Of a stretch of 64,000 nucleotides of DNA, positions 16,899 through 26,878 are shown in pieces. Location of the stretch: assembly GCF_000010985.1 (NCBI RefSeq), contig NC_013939.1, forward strand, positions 835,501-899,500, in the 5' to 3' direction. Origin of the DNA: Deferribacter desulfuricans SSM1 (GTDB taxonomy: Bacteria > Chrysiogenota > Deferribacteres > Deferribacterales > Deferribacteraceae). The position numbers were made by a program, and so were the translations under genes. The notes below the pieces were generated by a model. It saw nothing but the letters and a program-made list of their open reading frames with translations, did not search any database and had not been told where the DNA came from. Positions within the stretch are counted from its first letter, which is position 1, and each line of letters starts with the position of its first letter.

Positions 16899-17549
16899 TT
16901 ATAGTTTGTTTATAACAAAATTTTTATACTTTTCTGCACTGATATGTGCCTGTCTTGTAGGCTCTGGTATTCTGTATTTGCAAGTTGTACTGAGAACAAT
17001 TTTTAGTACTGATTCAAAATCCACCAGATGTCCTGGTGAGATAAAGATAGGTTTCACGTTAGTTCTACTTCTAAGGACATAACCTACTAATTCATTTTTA
17101 TGGTAAAGTTTTGTGTAGTCTCCTTTATTGTGACCTGGTTCTTTATATTTTCCAACTAATTTAGATTTTGCGCATCCGATGGTGGGTACATTAAAAACAA
17201 CTCCAAAATGACTAGCAAGCCCCAGTTTTCTTGGATGAGCAATACCTTGAGAATCCAAAATGAATATATCGGGGTGGCTTTTAAGCTTTTTGTAGGCCAG
17301 GAAAATAGCTGGTAATTCTCTAAAAGATAATAATCCAGGGATATAAGGGAGATTTATTTTTCTATGAGCATTTGAAATTTCTACTATTTCAAGGTTTTTA
17401 TTTAAAATTACTATAGAGCAAAAACATAGTGAGTGTTTTATAGAAAAGGATACATCTATACCAGCTATTAGGTTTATATCTTTATTGAAAGGGGTTATTT
17501 TTACTTTTTTTGCTAATTTTTTTTGAAGTTTTATTAAGTGGCTATACAT
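16899..17549 (-). CDS. nfi: Endonuclease V
   Basis: Cuts DNA one base 3' of deoxyinosine, starting repair of deaminated adenine. It is 216 residues, with AGIDVSF holding the first metal-binding Asp, the LPYIPGLLSFRELP block, FILDSQGIAHPRKLGLASHFGV and the C-terminal YRIPEPTRQAH. All are typical of the family. It begins four bases after yjbQ ends, in the serA-yjbQ-nfi run. Confidence 0.94.
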   Translation of the reverse strand: MYSHLIKLQKKLAKKVKITPFNKDINLIAGIDVSFSIKHSLCFCSIVILNKNLEIVEISNAHRKINLPYIPGLLSFRELPAIFLAYKKLKSHPDIFILDSQGIAHPRKLGLASHFGVVFNVPTIGCAKSKLVGKYKEPGHNKGDYTKLYHKNELVGYVLRSRTNVKPIFISPGHLVDFESVLKIVLSTTCKYRIPEPTRQAHISAEKYKNFVINKL

Positions 17550-17553
17550 TAAC

Positions 17554-17949
17554 TTATGAATTTATATATTTCAAAATTACTGTTCTATTTCGTGGACCAT
17601 CAAATTCGCAGAAAAAAATCCCTTGCCAGGTTCCTAAAACCATTTTGCCATTTTCTATAATAACTTGCTCACTGCAACCTATTACTGAAGATTTTATATG
17701 GGCATCAGAATTGCCTTCTAAGTGTCTAAAAGGGTAATCTATAGGTATCTTTTTATTTAAAAAAGATATTATATCATCTTTAACTGTGGGGTCAGCATTT
17801 TCGTTTATTGTGATTGCAGCAGTTGTATGAGGGGTGTAGATGAGGAGTATGCCATCATCCCACCCCTCATTGTTTATAATCTTTTTAATTTCAGTAGTAA
17901 TGTCAATCAGTTGTTCTCTTTTAGTTGATTTAACATTAAATTTTATCAT
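17554..17949 (-). CDS. YjbQ/UPF0047 family protein
   Basis: 131-residue member of the UPF0047 family. It shows the signature HTTAAITINENADP and the C-terminal GTWQGIFFCEFDGPRNR with its conserved His, Glu and Arg. Some members have weak thiamin-phosphate synthase activity, but the true role is uncertain. Its ATG overlaps the serA stop by four bases, indicating coupling. Confidence 0.9.
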   Translation of the reverse strand: MIKFNVKSTKREQLIDITTEIKKIINNEGWDDGILLIYTPHTTAAITINENADPTVKDDIISFLNKKIPIDYPFRHLEGNSDAHIKSSVIGCSEQVIIENGKMVLGTWQGIFFCEFDGPRNRTVILKYINS

Positions 17950-19568
17950 AGTTCTACTAAATTTACTTCCAACATACCATCTATTTTCTTTATTTCAGAA
18001 AGAACTGATTCAGGGATTTCATTGTCAACAGATACAAATGCAATAGCTTCACCACCTTTTTGCCTAGCTAACTCAAATCCGGCAATATTTATATTATTTT
18101 CACCTAAGATTGTTCCAACTTTTCCTATTACGCCTGGTCTGTCTATATTTCTAAAGTATAAGAATGTGCCTTCAGGTATAATATCTATCCTAAAATCATC
18201 AAAAAGTACGATTCTTCCTTCTTTGTTGTTAAATACTGTTCCTGCAATTATTCTATGTTCTTTATCCGTTTTAATTTCTAAGATAAGCAGGTCATTGTAT
18301 TTATCATAAGTTTCCTGTTTTGATTCTATTACGTTGATTTTTCTATCTTTTGCGAAATATGGAGCATTTATATATGATACAGATTCCTGCAATCTCACTT
18401 CTAAAAAGCCTTTTATAGCTGCTATGGTAAATGGTTGGTAGCTAAAAGGGGTATCGAAGGTTCTTTCACAGATATCATCTTCGAATCTTTTACCTACAAG
18501 TGTTACTTTGATTTCATCAGGTCTACCTTTTACAGTTTGAGCTGCTAGTTTTGATATTTTTTCTATTAGTTCGAAATAGATTTGTAAATCTTCTGGAAGC
18601 TGAGATTTCATAAAAGGTATATTAACTGCATTTATATAAGATTTGCCATGAAGGGCGTTTACTATCTGCTCAGCAATAATTACTGCAACCCCTTTTTGTC
18701 CTTCTTCAGTGTTTGCTCCGATGTGTGGTGTTACAAATAGATTGTCTAGCTCTAAAAGTTTATTACCTTTTGGTGGTTCTTTTTCAAAAACATCTATTGC
18801 AGCGGTAAAGACTTTTCCTGATTTGAGAGCATCATAAAGATCATTTTCATTGATAATACCACCTCTTGCACAGTTGACAAGGATAACACCATCTTTCATT
18901 AACTCTATTTCTTTTTTAGTTATCATATTTTTAGTTTCTTTTGTAAGTGGTGTGTGAAAAGTGATTACATCAGAGATTTTAAGCAAATCTTCGAGGTTAT
19001 CAAGTAGAGTTACCCCAAGTGATTCTGCTTTGCTTTTTTTAATATATGGGTCATAAGCTACAATTTTCATACCAAAACTTTTTGCCCTGATAGCTACATT
19101 GCTACCAATTCTGCCAAGTCCTACTATGCCTAGTGTTTTATTAAAAAGCTGTATCCCCATAAATTTCTTTCTGTTCCATTCACCATTTTTTAGGGAAATA
19201 TGTGCTGCTGGGATTTTTCTAGCAGCAGCAAGCATCATACCCATCGTGAGTTCTGTCGCGGCAAGTGTGTTACCTGTAGGGGCGTTCATTACTATAATAC
19301 CTTTTTTACTTGCAGCTTCTATATCTACATTATCTAATCCTACACCAGCTCTACCTATAATTTTTAATTTTCCTGGGTTTTCTAAAAGATCTGCAGTGAT
19401 AGTTGTCCCACTACGGGTGATAATTGCATCATAGTTGCCGATAATCTCTTTTAACTCTTCATGAGAAATACCTGGCTTTTCTTCTACTTCTATGTCTTTA
19501 CTATCAAGTAAGATTTTTATCCCTTCCTCTGCAATATGATCAGTAATTAAGACTTTGAATTTTTCCAC
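17946..19568 (-). CDS. serA: D-3-phosphoglycerate dehydrogenase
   Basis: First step of serine synthesis, oxidising 3-phosphoglycerate with NAD. At 540 residues it is the long form with an intervening domain and a C-terminal ACT domain. The NAD-binding GIVGLGRIGSNVA lies near residue 148, and the catalytic Arg, Glu and His lie in NCARGGIINE, DVFEKEPP and VTPHIGANT. The ACT domain (RPGVIGKVGTILGENNINIA) likely binds serine for feedback control. Translation starts at GTG behind GGGGG. Confidence 0.96.
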   Translation of the reverse strand: MEKFKVLITDHIAEEGIKILLDSKDIEVEEKPGISHEELKEIIGNYDAIITRSGTTITADLLENPGKLKIIGRAGVGLDNVDIEAASKKGIIVMNAPTGNTLAATELTMGMMLAAARKIPAAHISLKNGEWNRKKFMGIQLFNKTLGIVGLGRIGSNVAIRAKSFGMKIVAYDPYIKKSKAESLGVTLLDNLEDLLKISDVITFHTPLTKETKNMITKKEIELMKDGVILVNCARGGIINENDLYDALKSGKVFTAAIDVFEKEPPKGNKLLELDNLFVTPHIGANTEEGQKGVAVIIAEQIVNALHGKSYINAVNIPFMKSQLPEDLQIYFELIEKISKLAAQTVKGRPDEIKVTLVGKRFEDDICERTFDTPFSYQPFTIAAIKGFLEVRLQESVSYINAPYFAKDRKINVIESKQETYDKYNDLLILEIKTDKEHRIIAGTVFNNKEGRIVLFDDFRIDIIPEGTFLYFRNIDRPGVIGKVGTILGENNINIAGFELARQKGGEAIAFVSVDNEIPESVLSEIKKIDGMLEVNLVEL

Positions 19569-19595
19569 TTTTTACCCCCAACAAAATTTTCAAAG

Positions 19596-19624
19596 ATATT
19601 AACAAAACAGCAAACTATAATCAA
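19596..19624 (-). promoter_or_regulatory. Predicted promoter of serA-yjbQ-nfi
   Basis: Minus strand TTGATT (19624-19619) and TAATAT (19601-19596) with a 17-base spacer, about 30 bases before the serA start. Confidence 0.55.
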
Positions 19625-19641
19625 GAAATTTGAAAAAGAAA

Positions 19642-20073
19642 TTATTCAACTTTATATACAAACTCTATAATACTTTTTTCTTTTGGATTGTTTTTATTTA
19701 TTGCGTTTACTCTAATTGAATAAACTATAATATCGTTTACTGTATCTTCATATCTGTTTAACACCGTAGCTTCAACATCATATTCACTAAACAAGCTGTT
19801 TAAATCAATTGTAGTATTATCGGTACATAATTGATTGTTACATAAAGATTTCTCATCTCCTGAAACCAACTTATCCATTATATATTCACTTGCACCTCTT
19901 GCTGCCATCAGTGCATTTTGGTATCTTTTATGTGTACCAGAAATGTTTGTAGATGAGTTTAGCATATACATTATAGCTGCCACAAAACCTAAAGCAACTA
20001 GTGATAAAATAAGAGTTGTTAAAAGAGCAATCCCCTTATTGTTTAATTTAGATGATCTAACTAATTTTTTCAT
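19642..20073 (-). CDS. PilX-like minor pilin
   Basis: 143 residues. After a short leader (LNNKG) comes a hydrophobic helix (IALLTTLILSLVALGFVAAI) and the PilX-type alpha-helical segment THKRYQNALMAARGASEYIMDKL. Last gene of the minor pilin operon. PilX proteins form part of the type IV pilus tip with PilV, PilW and PilY1. The usual Glu5 is absent, as in other PilX proteins. Confidence 0.72.
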   Translation of the reverse strand: MKKLVRSSKLNNKGIALLTTLILSLVALGFVAAIMYMLNSSTNISGTHKRYQNALMAARGASEYIMDKLVSGDEKSLCNNQLCTDNTTIDLNSLFSEYDVEATVLNRYEDTVNDIIVYSIRVNAINKNNPKEKSIIEFVYKVE

Positions 20074-20074
20074 A

Positions 20075-20995
20075 TTATAGATCCATAGGTTTTATTGTGT
20101 ATACAACAGTTTTCCATCTATAATGGGTATAATCGTTTGGAAGTTGTAACTCTACTCCATCAACAGTTATTTTGTTGTTGCTGTCAGCCCCCTGAAAAGT
20201 AAAATCTCTGTCGTATCCCCCATCTTGCAAAAGTATAAATGTTCTGACTCTTTTTAGTTTCTTTCTAAATGTCGTAGCATTATCACTGCTAATATTAGCA
20301 AATGTTAATAATTCCTCGTCACTTTCAATCTCACCGTCATTATCTTTATCATAATCGAATCTTACTTTGAAATCCGCTACACAGTCTATAATTGGATCAC
20401 CGTTACCACTATTAACAGCTCTAAGTAACTTGAATGTATTTGGATTACATGTATCAGGTAAGTTACTAGTGCTTAATTTGTATGTTATTTTTGTGCATGT
20501 TTGATTTGTACACCCAGTAGCATTATCTTGTACCGGATATGCTATATATTTACCTGTTGTTGGTCTATTTGTCCAAAGTGCGTTATCTTTTAAAAGCTTT
20601 TTATCTATGTCAATATATACATATTTTATATTGTTATCAGGTGTCCCAACTGTTGTATTATCATCAGCATTAACAAATATCCAGTGCTGGGTATCGTTGT
20701 TTGTAACATTAAAAGTGGACCTTATTATAAGTGTAATATTGTCAGGATTTTCACAATTTATACATTCAATTACTTTAGATGTTTCATTATCAGAGATACC
20801 ATAGCCAGCATGGGTGATATCAAGTCTTAAAATATCGAGTCCCACCATTTTTTCTATTTCTGTTTCTATATTTTTAGTTTCCTTTCTGTAATCTTTTAAA
20901 AGTGTAGTATAGGTTATATAAACAGCTGATAATATAATAGCCAATAAAAAAATCACTATTAAAAGTTCTATTAATGTTAAACCTTTTTTATTCAT
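20075..20995 (-). CDS. PilW-like minor pilin
   Basis: 306 residues with a class III-type prepilin start, MNKKG followed by LTLIELLIVIFLLAIIL, including the conserved Glu5. The globular part carries Asp-rich segments (DKDNDGEIESDEE near residue 217) that could bind calcium, plus paired cysteines. It starts four bases inside the end of the PilV-like gene. A tip-complex or pseudopilin role is inferred from family and context. Confidence 0.75.
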   Translation of the reverse strand: MNKKGLTLIELLIVIFLLAIILSAVYITYTTLLKDYRKETKNIETEIEKMVGLDILRLDITHAGYGISDNETSKVIECINCENPDNITLIIRSTFNVTNNDTQHWIFVNADDNTTVGTPDNNIKYVYIDIDKKLLKDNALWTNRPTTGKYIAYPVQDNATGCTNQTCTKITYKLSTSNLPDTCNPNTFKLLRAVNSGNGDPIIDCVADFKVRFDYDKDNDGEIESDEELLTFANISSDNATTFRKKLKRVRTFILLQDGGYDRDFTFQGADSNNKITVDGVELQLPNDYTHYRWKTVVYTIKPMDL

Positions 20996-21423
20996 TGTAT
21001 ATCCTTTGCGATATAAGTTTGAGTTGTGTAAGTATATTTTTTACCAAAAAGTTCCCAACAAGAGGTAATAACTATCTTTTTAGTAGTTCCAGATGTGTTT
21101 ACAGTAAAAGATTTTCCTATACTTATCCATGTATTTCTATATTGGGCTTTTATACTGCAGTTGTCGTTTGCAGGGGAGCACTCTATATTTTCACAGGAGC
21201 CAATTAAATTATCTATCTTGTTAAAACCGTATGCTCTTAATTTCTCGATTTCATTATTAACTTGCTCTATTGCAATATTTCTGACATTATTCCTCATATT
21301 CATTTTTTTGACAGTTATCATCGATGCTACAAGCCCAAGTAATGCCACAGAAAAAATAAATAAACTAACCATCATTTCTATTAAGGTAAATCCTTTATTA
21401 TTTTGCAACACAGCTACCACCAT
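20992..21423 (-). CDS. PilV-like minor pilin
   Basis: 143 residues, prepilin start QNNKG followed by FTLIEMMVSLFIFSVALLGL with Glu5 present. Several cysteines follow (GSCENIECSPANDNCSI), likely forming disulfides outside the cell. Its start lies inside the end of the FimT-like gene (26-base overlap) and its stop overlaps the PilW-like start. Confidence 0.75.
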   Translation of the reverse strand: MVVAVLQNNKGFTLIEMMVSLFIFSVALLGLVASMITVKKMNMRNNVRNIAIEQVNNEIEKLRAYGFNKIDNLIGSCENIECSPANDNCSIKAQYRNTWISIGKSFTVNTSGTTKKIVITSCWELFGKKYTYTTQTYIAKDIQ

Positions 21424-21844
21424 TATCTATTTTCCCTAATCTAACTCTTATACCGTTGCTTACAATGCAATTGAAAGGTAGTGAATCATTTATTGAATCA
21501 CTAATTAATTTGATTGAAGTATTTGATAGAGTACCTCTATCGTCAATTGTTATAGTATTTGGATTATCAAAGGATACTTTAAATGTTATTGAGCTAATGA
21601 TAGTTCCATTGTCATTTTTAATGTCTAATTTATTTTGTGAAGGAAATTCAAGTTTGAAGCTTGTTTTTTCAGTAAAAGCTTTTGTCCTGTATTGCTGTAT
21701 AATGGAATATAGTTGCCTCAAGTCTTTCTCTCTTTCATGTTTTATCTTCCACTTATTATAATTTGGTATTGCTATAGCTAATATTATAGCAAATATTGAT
21801 ATTACTACAAGCAATTCTATTAGAGTTATCCCTTTTTTATTCAT
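21398..21844 (-). CDS. FimT/GspH-like minor pilin
   Basis: 148 residues from the ATG at 21844: MNKKG followed by ITLIELLVVISIFAIILAIA, then a GspH/FimT-like beta-domain ending in a cysteine pair (NCIVSN..., GGSCVAK). The ATG overlaps the PilY1 stop as TAATG, implying translational coupling. An upstream in-frame ATG at 21859 would add five residues and cannot be excluded. Confidence 0.75.
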   Translation of the reverse strand: MNKKGITLIELLVVISIFAIILAIAIPNYNKWKIKHEREKDLRQLYSIIQQYRTKAFTEKTSFKLEFPSQNKLDIKNDNGTIISSITFKVSFDNPNTITIDDRGTLSNTSIKLISDSINDSLPFNCIVSNGIRVRLGKIDNGGSCVAK

Positions 21845-24800
21845 TATTTTTCTATCCATAAAAGTATTCTACCTTTTCTATTGTTACCAGTTAAGTCCTC
21901 ACCTAAATCAGAAGCTATAACATTTTTATCTACTTCGATGTATCTTTCATTTCCTACATCGTCATCTGTTACAATGGAAATTTCTCCTTGACTAGATGTA
22001 GTAAATATAGCAAAATCATCAGTTACTTGATAATTACTACAAATTTTGTGAGTAATATTGTCTGGTCTTAAAGGACCACCAGTAGCACAGTTAAGTGCCC
22101 ATATTTTACTTTTACCTTTTAAAATACATGGATCTTTTTCATATTTGTTTGTAATAAATGTAATGATTTGCGATGTCCAGTAATCTCTATTATTAGTATA
22201 TCTATTAGCTGGATTGTTTTTATTTTTTACTAAAACAGGGTCTATAATATTTCTTTCCTTTAAATATACATTATCAGTAGGGTCTAGTTTTATTTTCCAT
22301 CCTAGTTCCTTGGACTCATTGTTTGTGATTTCAAAATTTGTTAGGTCATTACAAGGATCATCTAATAGCTCTACAGATTTAATATTGTTAACAGTCCCTT
22401 TACAACCTTCTTCAACATCACAGTCAAAAGGTATTCCGTAAATATAATTCTCTTCGTTTCCAACACCTGAGGTACCTTCATCATCTCCAGGATAAAAGTA
22501 TCTACCGCTACCAAAAAACAAATAATAACCTAAGTTAAAACATTTGCCTGTTTCGATTTTAGAAACGGTTGGGTTTTGGCTAAAATTATAGTAATTTTGA
22601 TAAACAGTCCAAGCTGATGGATCTCCTCCTTTAGTATGGATTACGACTAAACCACCTTGAGAATTTGTTTTACCTACATTTTTTACAATACCTGTTACTA
22701 CAAAATCAGTAAAACCATCTTCATTTTTATCAATACCAGTTGTATATAGTTTACCACCAAATGCGTTTTGAGTTTTACCGTCTAAAACATCTGGAGTACT
22801 TTTTTCTAATGTGAAATCATTTTTTAATTTTAAAACAAAAAACTTTAATGACTTAGAGGAGTGACCATCATATGTAGTAGGACCTGAAGAAAACATTATA
22901 TAATTACCTTCAGGGCGTTTTATATAAGCAGGACCTGAATATGAAAAACCTAAGTCTTTATGATTAAATTCCCACAGAAATTTTGGATTTACTGGATCTG
23001 TAATGTCTAGTGCAAAGTATGATGATAGCCCATTTTCGTTATCAGGACTTTTGACGCATTCATCAGCAGCTTCCTGCTTACTACAATAGCAACCCCCACC
23101 TAATCTTAATCCGCCAATTAAGATTTTCTTTCCATCTTCTTCTATTATATATGGTTGTGCATCTACATAATATAAATGGCAATAATTTGGGTCTGCCAGA
23201 AATTTTAAATATGGGATAACAGAACGTGGTATAAATCCCCATAACTCTTTACCTATTTCATTTTGTCCACTGTCATTTTTAGAATTTTGCAAGACTGCTA
23301 AATAACCCTCTGGATCATCTCTTAATTTTTTAGCATAGCCTACTTTAAAAGCATGAAGCATTCCATCATTTGCGCCAACATAAGCAACAGTATAATCCTC
23401 ATACTTTACCAACATAGGTCTAGAGTGGATAATGTCACCTAACTTCCATACTTTTTGTTCATTATCAACTTTAATTGTTCTATTTCTATAGTTATCAAAA
23501 TCTTTACCTTTTATGTAATCTATTAAAGAACTAACATTATCTGTATCAAACAATTGTTGGTTAGTAAAATTATCAATTTGGGTAAGATTTCCAGAATCAT
23601 CATATGTGTAAATTTTTCTATTATCAGCTTCTCTATTTAATAATTCTTCACTTGCATCCCATATTGGTGTAATGTCGTCAAAAGAATAGAAAGTTTCACA
23701 ACTAGAATTATCAATTAGACCAGAGCCATCATCATCACATGTAATAAGTTTTAGCACTAATTTATTGTCCAATACATCATAATCATATGTTAAAATCTTA
23801 TCTTCTGTTAATTTAAACTTTTTATTATTTATTGTATCTTCTCTAATGTTAACTTTTATAGTTTCATTATCTTTTTCTATTGCATAAACCCACCACCCAA
23901 ATAAACGTCCAATCCATGTCAATGTTGTATTATCAATATCCTTTTTGTTTTCAAATAAACCTTGGATAGCAATACTTGTGCTACTTGTCCTATCAGTCAT
24001 GAGTGCTACACCAGAACCTGCTGCTGCTCCTTGCAAAATTCTAGCAATTGTTGTACTTAAACTTGTTTCTAAATCTGTTGCGTTATTGGCCTCGAAATAG
24101 TTGTCAGGAATATTGTCATTATTTGTATCCCATTCGTTTGAATTGTCTGGCAAATTATTAAAATTATTATCAGCAAAAGAACCGTATTTTGCTGAAAGTT
24201 TAAGTAAATCTTTTGCGTTTTCCGAATCATCAAATGCAAAGATTGTAAAAATATTTAATTTTTGAGTACCTGTTAAATCTTCTCTTAAATCTGTAGTATG
24301 AGTCCAATAAGATACTGCAGCTAAGCTATATGACCCATTGGAGTCATTTAAGTCATTATGTAATTCGTTATCTGTAAAACCCTCATTTCCTTCAATAATG
24401 TCAAGAAGGTTATCAATTGTGCTATTTGGATCATTACTATCGAGCTTACTTGGAAAGTTTTTATCCATTGTTGATTCACCATCAGTTAAAATAAGAACAT
24501 AATTTTGCTGACAACTATATTGGATAGGGCTATCATACGTAAATGTACCGTTATAATAAGTTTTATCTCCTTTAAAATATAAAGTAGCTTCATATAGAGT
24601 TTCACCAAGTGGAGTCCAAGTTGACGGAGTGATATTATTTATGTCAAGAATAAATGTTGAATTATCATATTTACTCCCTATATCAGAAACTAAATGACCT
24701 CCATCGTCATGATTAAAGGTGAAAAGTCCATATCTTACTTTATCCCATGTTTTTTGTATTATCCCAGTGGGTTGTGTTTCGACTTTCAAAGCAACTCTAA

Positions 24801-25482
24801 ATGTTGTTGGGTTATTATCAATTAACCAACAATTATTATTCCAGGTTGCAGGTCTAACATCAAAATAAACAAAATTATTGTCATTGTAAAAGTAAAAATA
24901 AGCACCTTTATTATTATCAGTATAACCATTATTGAGTCCAGTAAGGTCTAGTACATTATTTTCTAATATTTTTCGAAAATCTCTATCAAAATTATCTGTT
25001 GCAGTTAACAAAATATTTCCATCTTCGATGATATATTTTCCTCCAGTTAAAACTTTTTTTACTGCATCTATTCTCCTAGTTGTTAACCAATTTAAAAAAT
25101 TACCACTCCATTCACCATCTTCTTTTTCCTGGAAATAATCATTATCATCATCATATGAGTATTTCTTGTTAGGATCAAAAAGTCCAAAATAGGTTTCATT
25201 ATCTTTGTATCCTAAATAAACTGTAGCATCATTTGAGCAATCATTAGAGTATGATCTTGTAGATGTATTATCTTTATATACAAATTCAAACATGCTTCCA
25301 GAATTATCCAATATTATTAGCACATTTGGCTGAATAGCTGAGGAAACAAATGGTGGTATAGAGCAGTAAGTAACCATTTGTCCAGCATCTGAGTTATTTG
25401 ATGGTTTTGCAGCTTGAGATAATAATGGATTAAAAAAACACATTAAAATTATTATTAAAGATATTATAGTATATTTACGCAT
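21844..25482 (-). CDS. pilY1: PilY1-like type IV pilus tip adhesin
   Basis: About 1212 residues with a signal peptide (RKYTIISLIIILMCF to SQAA). A von Willebrand A domain with a MIDAS motif DNSGSM sits near residues 60-65. A C-terminal seven-bladed propeller-like PilY1/PilC domain begins near VGANDGMLHAF (about 700), and a calcium loop DKNEDGFTD lies near 918. PilY1 caps type IV pili and controls adhesion and retraction. The ATG at 25482 has GAGG six bases upstream and is preferred to a GTG at 25494. The cluster order PilY1-FimT-PilV-PilW-PilX is compact. Confidence 0.88.
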   Translation of the reverse strand: MRKYTIISLIIILMCFFNPLLSQAAKPSNNSDAGQMVTYCSIPPFVSSAIQPNVLIILDNSGSMFEFVYKDNTSTRSYSNDCSNDATVYLGYKDNETYFGLFDPNKKYSYDDDNDYFQEKEDGEWSGNFLNWLTTRRIDAVKKVLTGGKYIIEDGNILLTATDNFDRDFRKILENNVLDLTGLNNGYTDNNKGAYFYFYNDNNFVYFDVRPATWNNNCWLIDNNPTTFRVALKVETQPTGIIQKTWDKVRYGLFTFNHDDGGHLVSDIGSKYDNSTFILDINNITPSTWTPLGETLYEATLYFKGDKTYYNGTFTYDSPIQYSCQQNYVLILTDGESTMDKNFPSKLDSNDPNSTIDNLLDIIEGNEGFTDNELHNDLNDSNGSYSLAAVSYWTHTTDLREDLTGTQKLNIFTIFAFDDSENAKDLLKLSAKYGSFADNNFNNLPDNSNEWDTNNDNIPDNYFEANNATDLETSLSTTIARILQGAAAGSGVALMTDRTSSTSIAIQGLFENKKDIDNTTLTWIGRLFGWWVYAIEKDNETIKVNIREDTINNKKFKLTEDKILTYDYDVLDNKLVLKLITCDDDGSGLIDNSSCETFYSFDDITPIWDASEELLNREADNRKIYTYDDSGNLTQIDNFTNQQLFDTDNVSSLIDYIKGKDFDNYRNRTIKVDNEQKVWKLGDIIHSRPMLVKYEDYTVAYVGANDGMLHAFKVGYAKKLRDDPEGYLAVLQNSKNDSGQNEIGKELWGFIPRSVIPYLKFLADPNYCHLYYVDAQPYIIEEDGKKILIGGLRLGGGCYCSKQEAADECVKSPDNENGLSSYFALDITDPVNPKFLWEFNHKDLGFSYSGPAYIKRPEGNYIMFSSGPTTYDGHSSKSLKFFVLKLKNDFTLEKSTPDVLDGKTQNAFGGKLYTTGIDKNEDGFTDFVVTGIVKNVGKTNSQGGLVVIHTKGGDPSAWTVYQNYYNFSQNPTVSKIETGKCFNLGYYLFFGSGRYFYPGDDEGTSGVGNEENYIYGIPFDCDVEEGCKGTVNNIKSVELLDDPCNDLTNFEITNNESKELGWKIKLDPTDNVYLKERNIIDPVLVKNKNNPANRYTNNRDYWTSQIITFITNKYEKDPCILKGKSKIWALNCATGGPLRPDNITHKICSNYQVTDDFAIFTTSSQGEISIVTDDDVGNERYIEVDKNVIASDLGEDLTGNNRKGRILLWIEK

Positions 25483-25493
25483 ATCAATCCTCA

Positions 25494-25802
25494 CTATTTA
25501 ACTAATGATAATATTTTTATGTAATATACATAGTTTCCATTGTTTTTATATTTAATTTTATATGCAGATTTTAAGTATCTTTTATTTACTTTTCTATTTT
25601 CAGGGTTAATAATTATAGTATTATCATCAACATAAAAATAGAAACCATCTTCCAAAGATATGAATTCATTTTTAAAGCTTTTTATATATCCTGTTTTTAA
25701 ATTAACTATTTGCTCTTTAGGTAAATTATTAGATTCTTCTTTTGCAAAACTCATTATAGATACTGAAAAGCTTATGATTAATACAAAAAATATTTTTTTC
25801 AT
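25494..25802 (-). CDS. Small secreted protein upstream of pilY1
   Basis: 102 residues with a clear signal peptide (KKIFFVLIISFSVSIMSFA). The mature part (YIKSFKNEFISLEDGFYFY, NRKVNKRYLKSAYKIKYK) looks like a small beta-rich domain. The ATG at 25802 follows GGAGG by six bases; a longer in-frame start at 25868 has no such site. Its place before pilY1 recalls PilY2 of Pseudomonas, but I see no sequence match that would prove it. Probably the first gene of the pilin operon. Confidence 0.65.
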   Translation of the reverse strand: MKKIFFVLIISFSVSIMSFAKEESNNLPKEQIVNLKTGYIKSFKNEFISLEDGFYFYVDDNTIIINPENRKVNKRYLKSAYKIKYKNNGNYVYYIKILSLVK

Positions 25803-25928
25803 ATAGTTCCTCCACAAAACTTGTAATAATAAATTATATCCATTTTGTAAAAAAATCGTGAAAAACACTAAATTTATTTTAAAATATTTTTTATATATTG
25901 CAAATAAACTTAAAATTAAAGTTTCCTT

Positions 25929-26822
25929 TTAAAACTTGATGGCAATAGTGAAGTTTGAGGTTATCTTTCTTTTGATTTTGAAACCATGAGTGGCAAGGAG
26001 TTTTTCTGCCACATTTAAGCCCACGCCAAGCCCTTTTGTCTCATTTTCACTTATATCATTTTTTATAATAAGGTATTTTAATTTTTTGATTTTACCACAT
26101 TTTATTGTGACATTTTGACCAGCATGTTTTAAAATATTATCAAACAAAAGGTATAAGGCAAAGTAAATATCTTGATATGGTGCATTAATATAAATTTCAG
26201 AACAGTTAAATTTTATAGAAAAATGTTTGTTTAGCTCCAGTTCATCAATTAAAGATTTAATTAAATTAGGTATGTTAATTTTATTTTTGCTTTGATTTTG
26301 AGTGGGTAATCTTTTGATAAAATATTGAATATTTTCTAAATCCTTTGCAAGGTTTTCATGAGCATGAAATAATCTTTCCAGCTGAGCTTTGTTTTCTGTT
26401 TTGATTAAATGAAGATTGAGTTTTGAGGTGGTTAAAAAATTTCTCAGTTTGTGTGAAAAAATCAATAGTAGAATTTCAAAGTTTTTTAGATAATTTTTTT
26501 CTTTTATTATCAACCTGTATAAAACAAGATAATACAATATTGCCACAGAAAAGATTGCTATCATATCCCAGTAAAAAATTATAAAGAGCTTATCTTTGAG
26601 TTTGTCTTTTATGTATGAAGATTTGATATAGATGTATTTTTCACCGTTTACATTAAAAAGGGTGTAATCTTTTTTGAAAGAAAGTTTATTTTCAATAAGT
26701 AGATAATCTGGTAATTTAAATTTTTTCTTGGCGGTTTTTAGCGTAAGATAGAGTTGAATTTCTTTTTTTAACTGTTCTTCTATTTCTATTTTGTAGCTAA
26801 AAATGAAGATTAAGTTAATCAT
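25929..26822 (-). CDS. Sensor histidine kinase
   Basis: 297 visible residues. A short periplasmic loop and a membrane helix (DMIAIFSVAILYYLVLY) precede an H-box FSHKLRNFLTTSKLNL with the phosphorylated His, and the ATP-binding domain ends in a G-box GLGVGLNVAEKLLATHG. From the first ATG only a piece of membrane helix 1 is included. The open frame continues upstream with KIFIALELIIAIVLS, which would complete the helix, but no ATG, GTG or TTG is available there. Partner of the response regulator just upstream. Confidence 0.85.
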   Translation of the reverse strand: MINLIFIFSYKIEIEEQLKKEIQLYLTLKTAKKKFKLPDYLLIENKLSFKKDYTLFNVNGEKYIYIKSSYIKDKLKDKLFIIFYWDMIAIFSVAILYYLVLYRLIIKEKNYLKNFEILLLIFSHKLRNFLTTSKLNLHLIKTENKAQLERLFHAHENLAKDLENIQYFIKRLPTQNQSKNKINIPNLIKSLIDELELNKHFSIKFNCSEIYINAPYQDIYFALYLLFDNILKHAGQNVTIKCGKIKKLKYLIIKNDISENETKGLGVGLNVAEKLLATHGFKIKRKITSNFTIAIKF

Positions 26823-26878
26823 ACTGAGGACAATGGCAATAATTAGCTCTAAAGCGATAAAAATTTTTATTTCAAATT

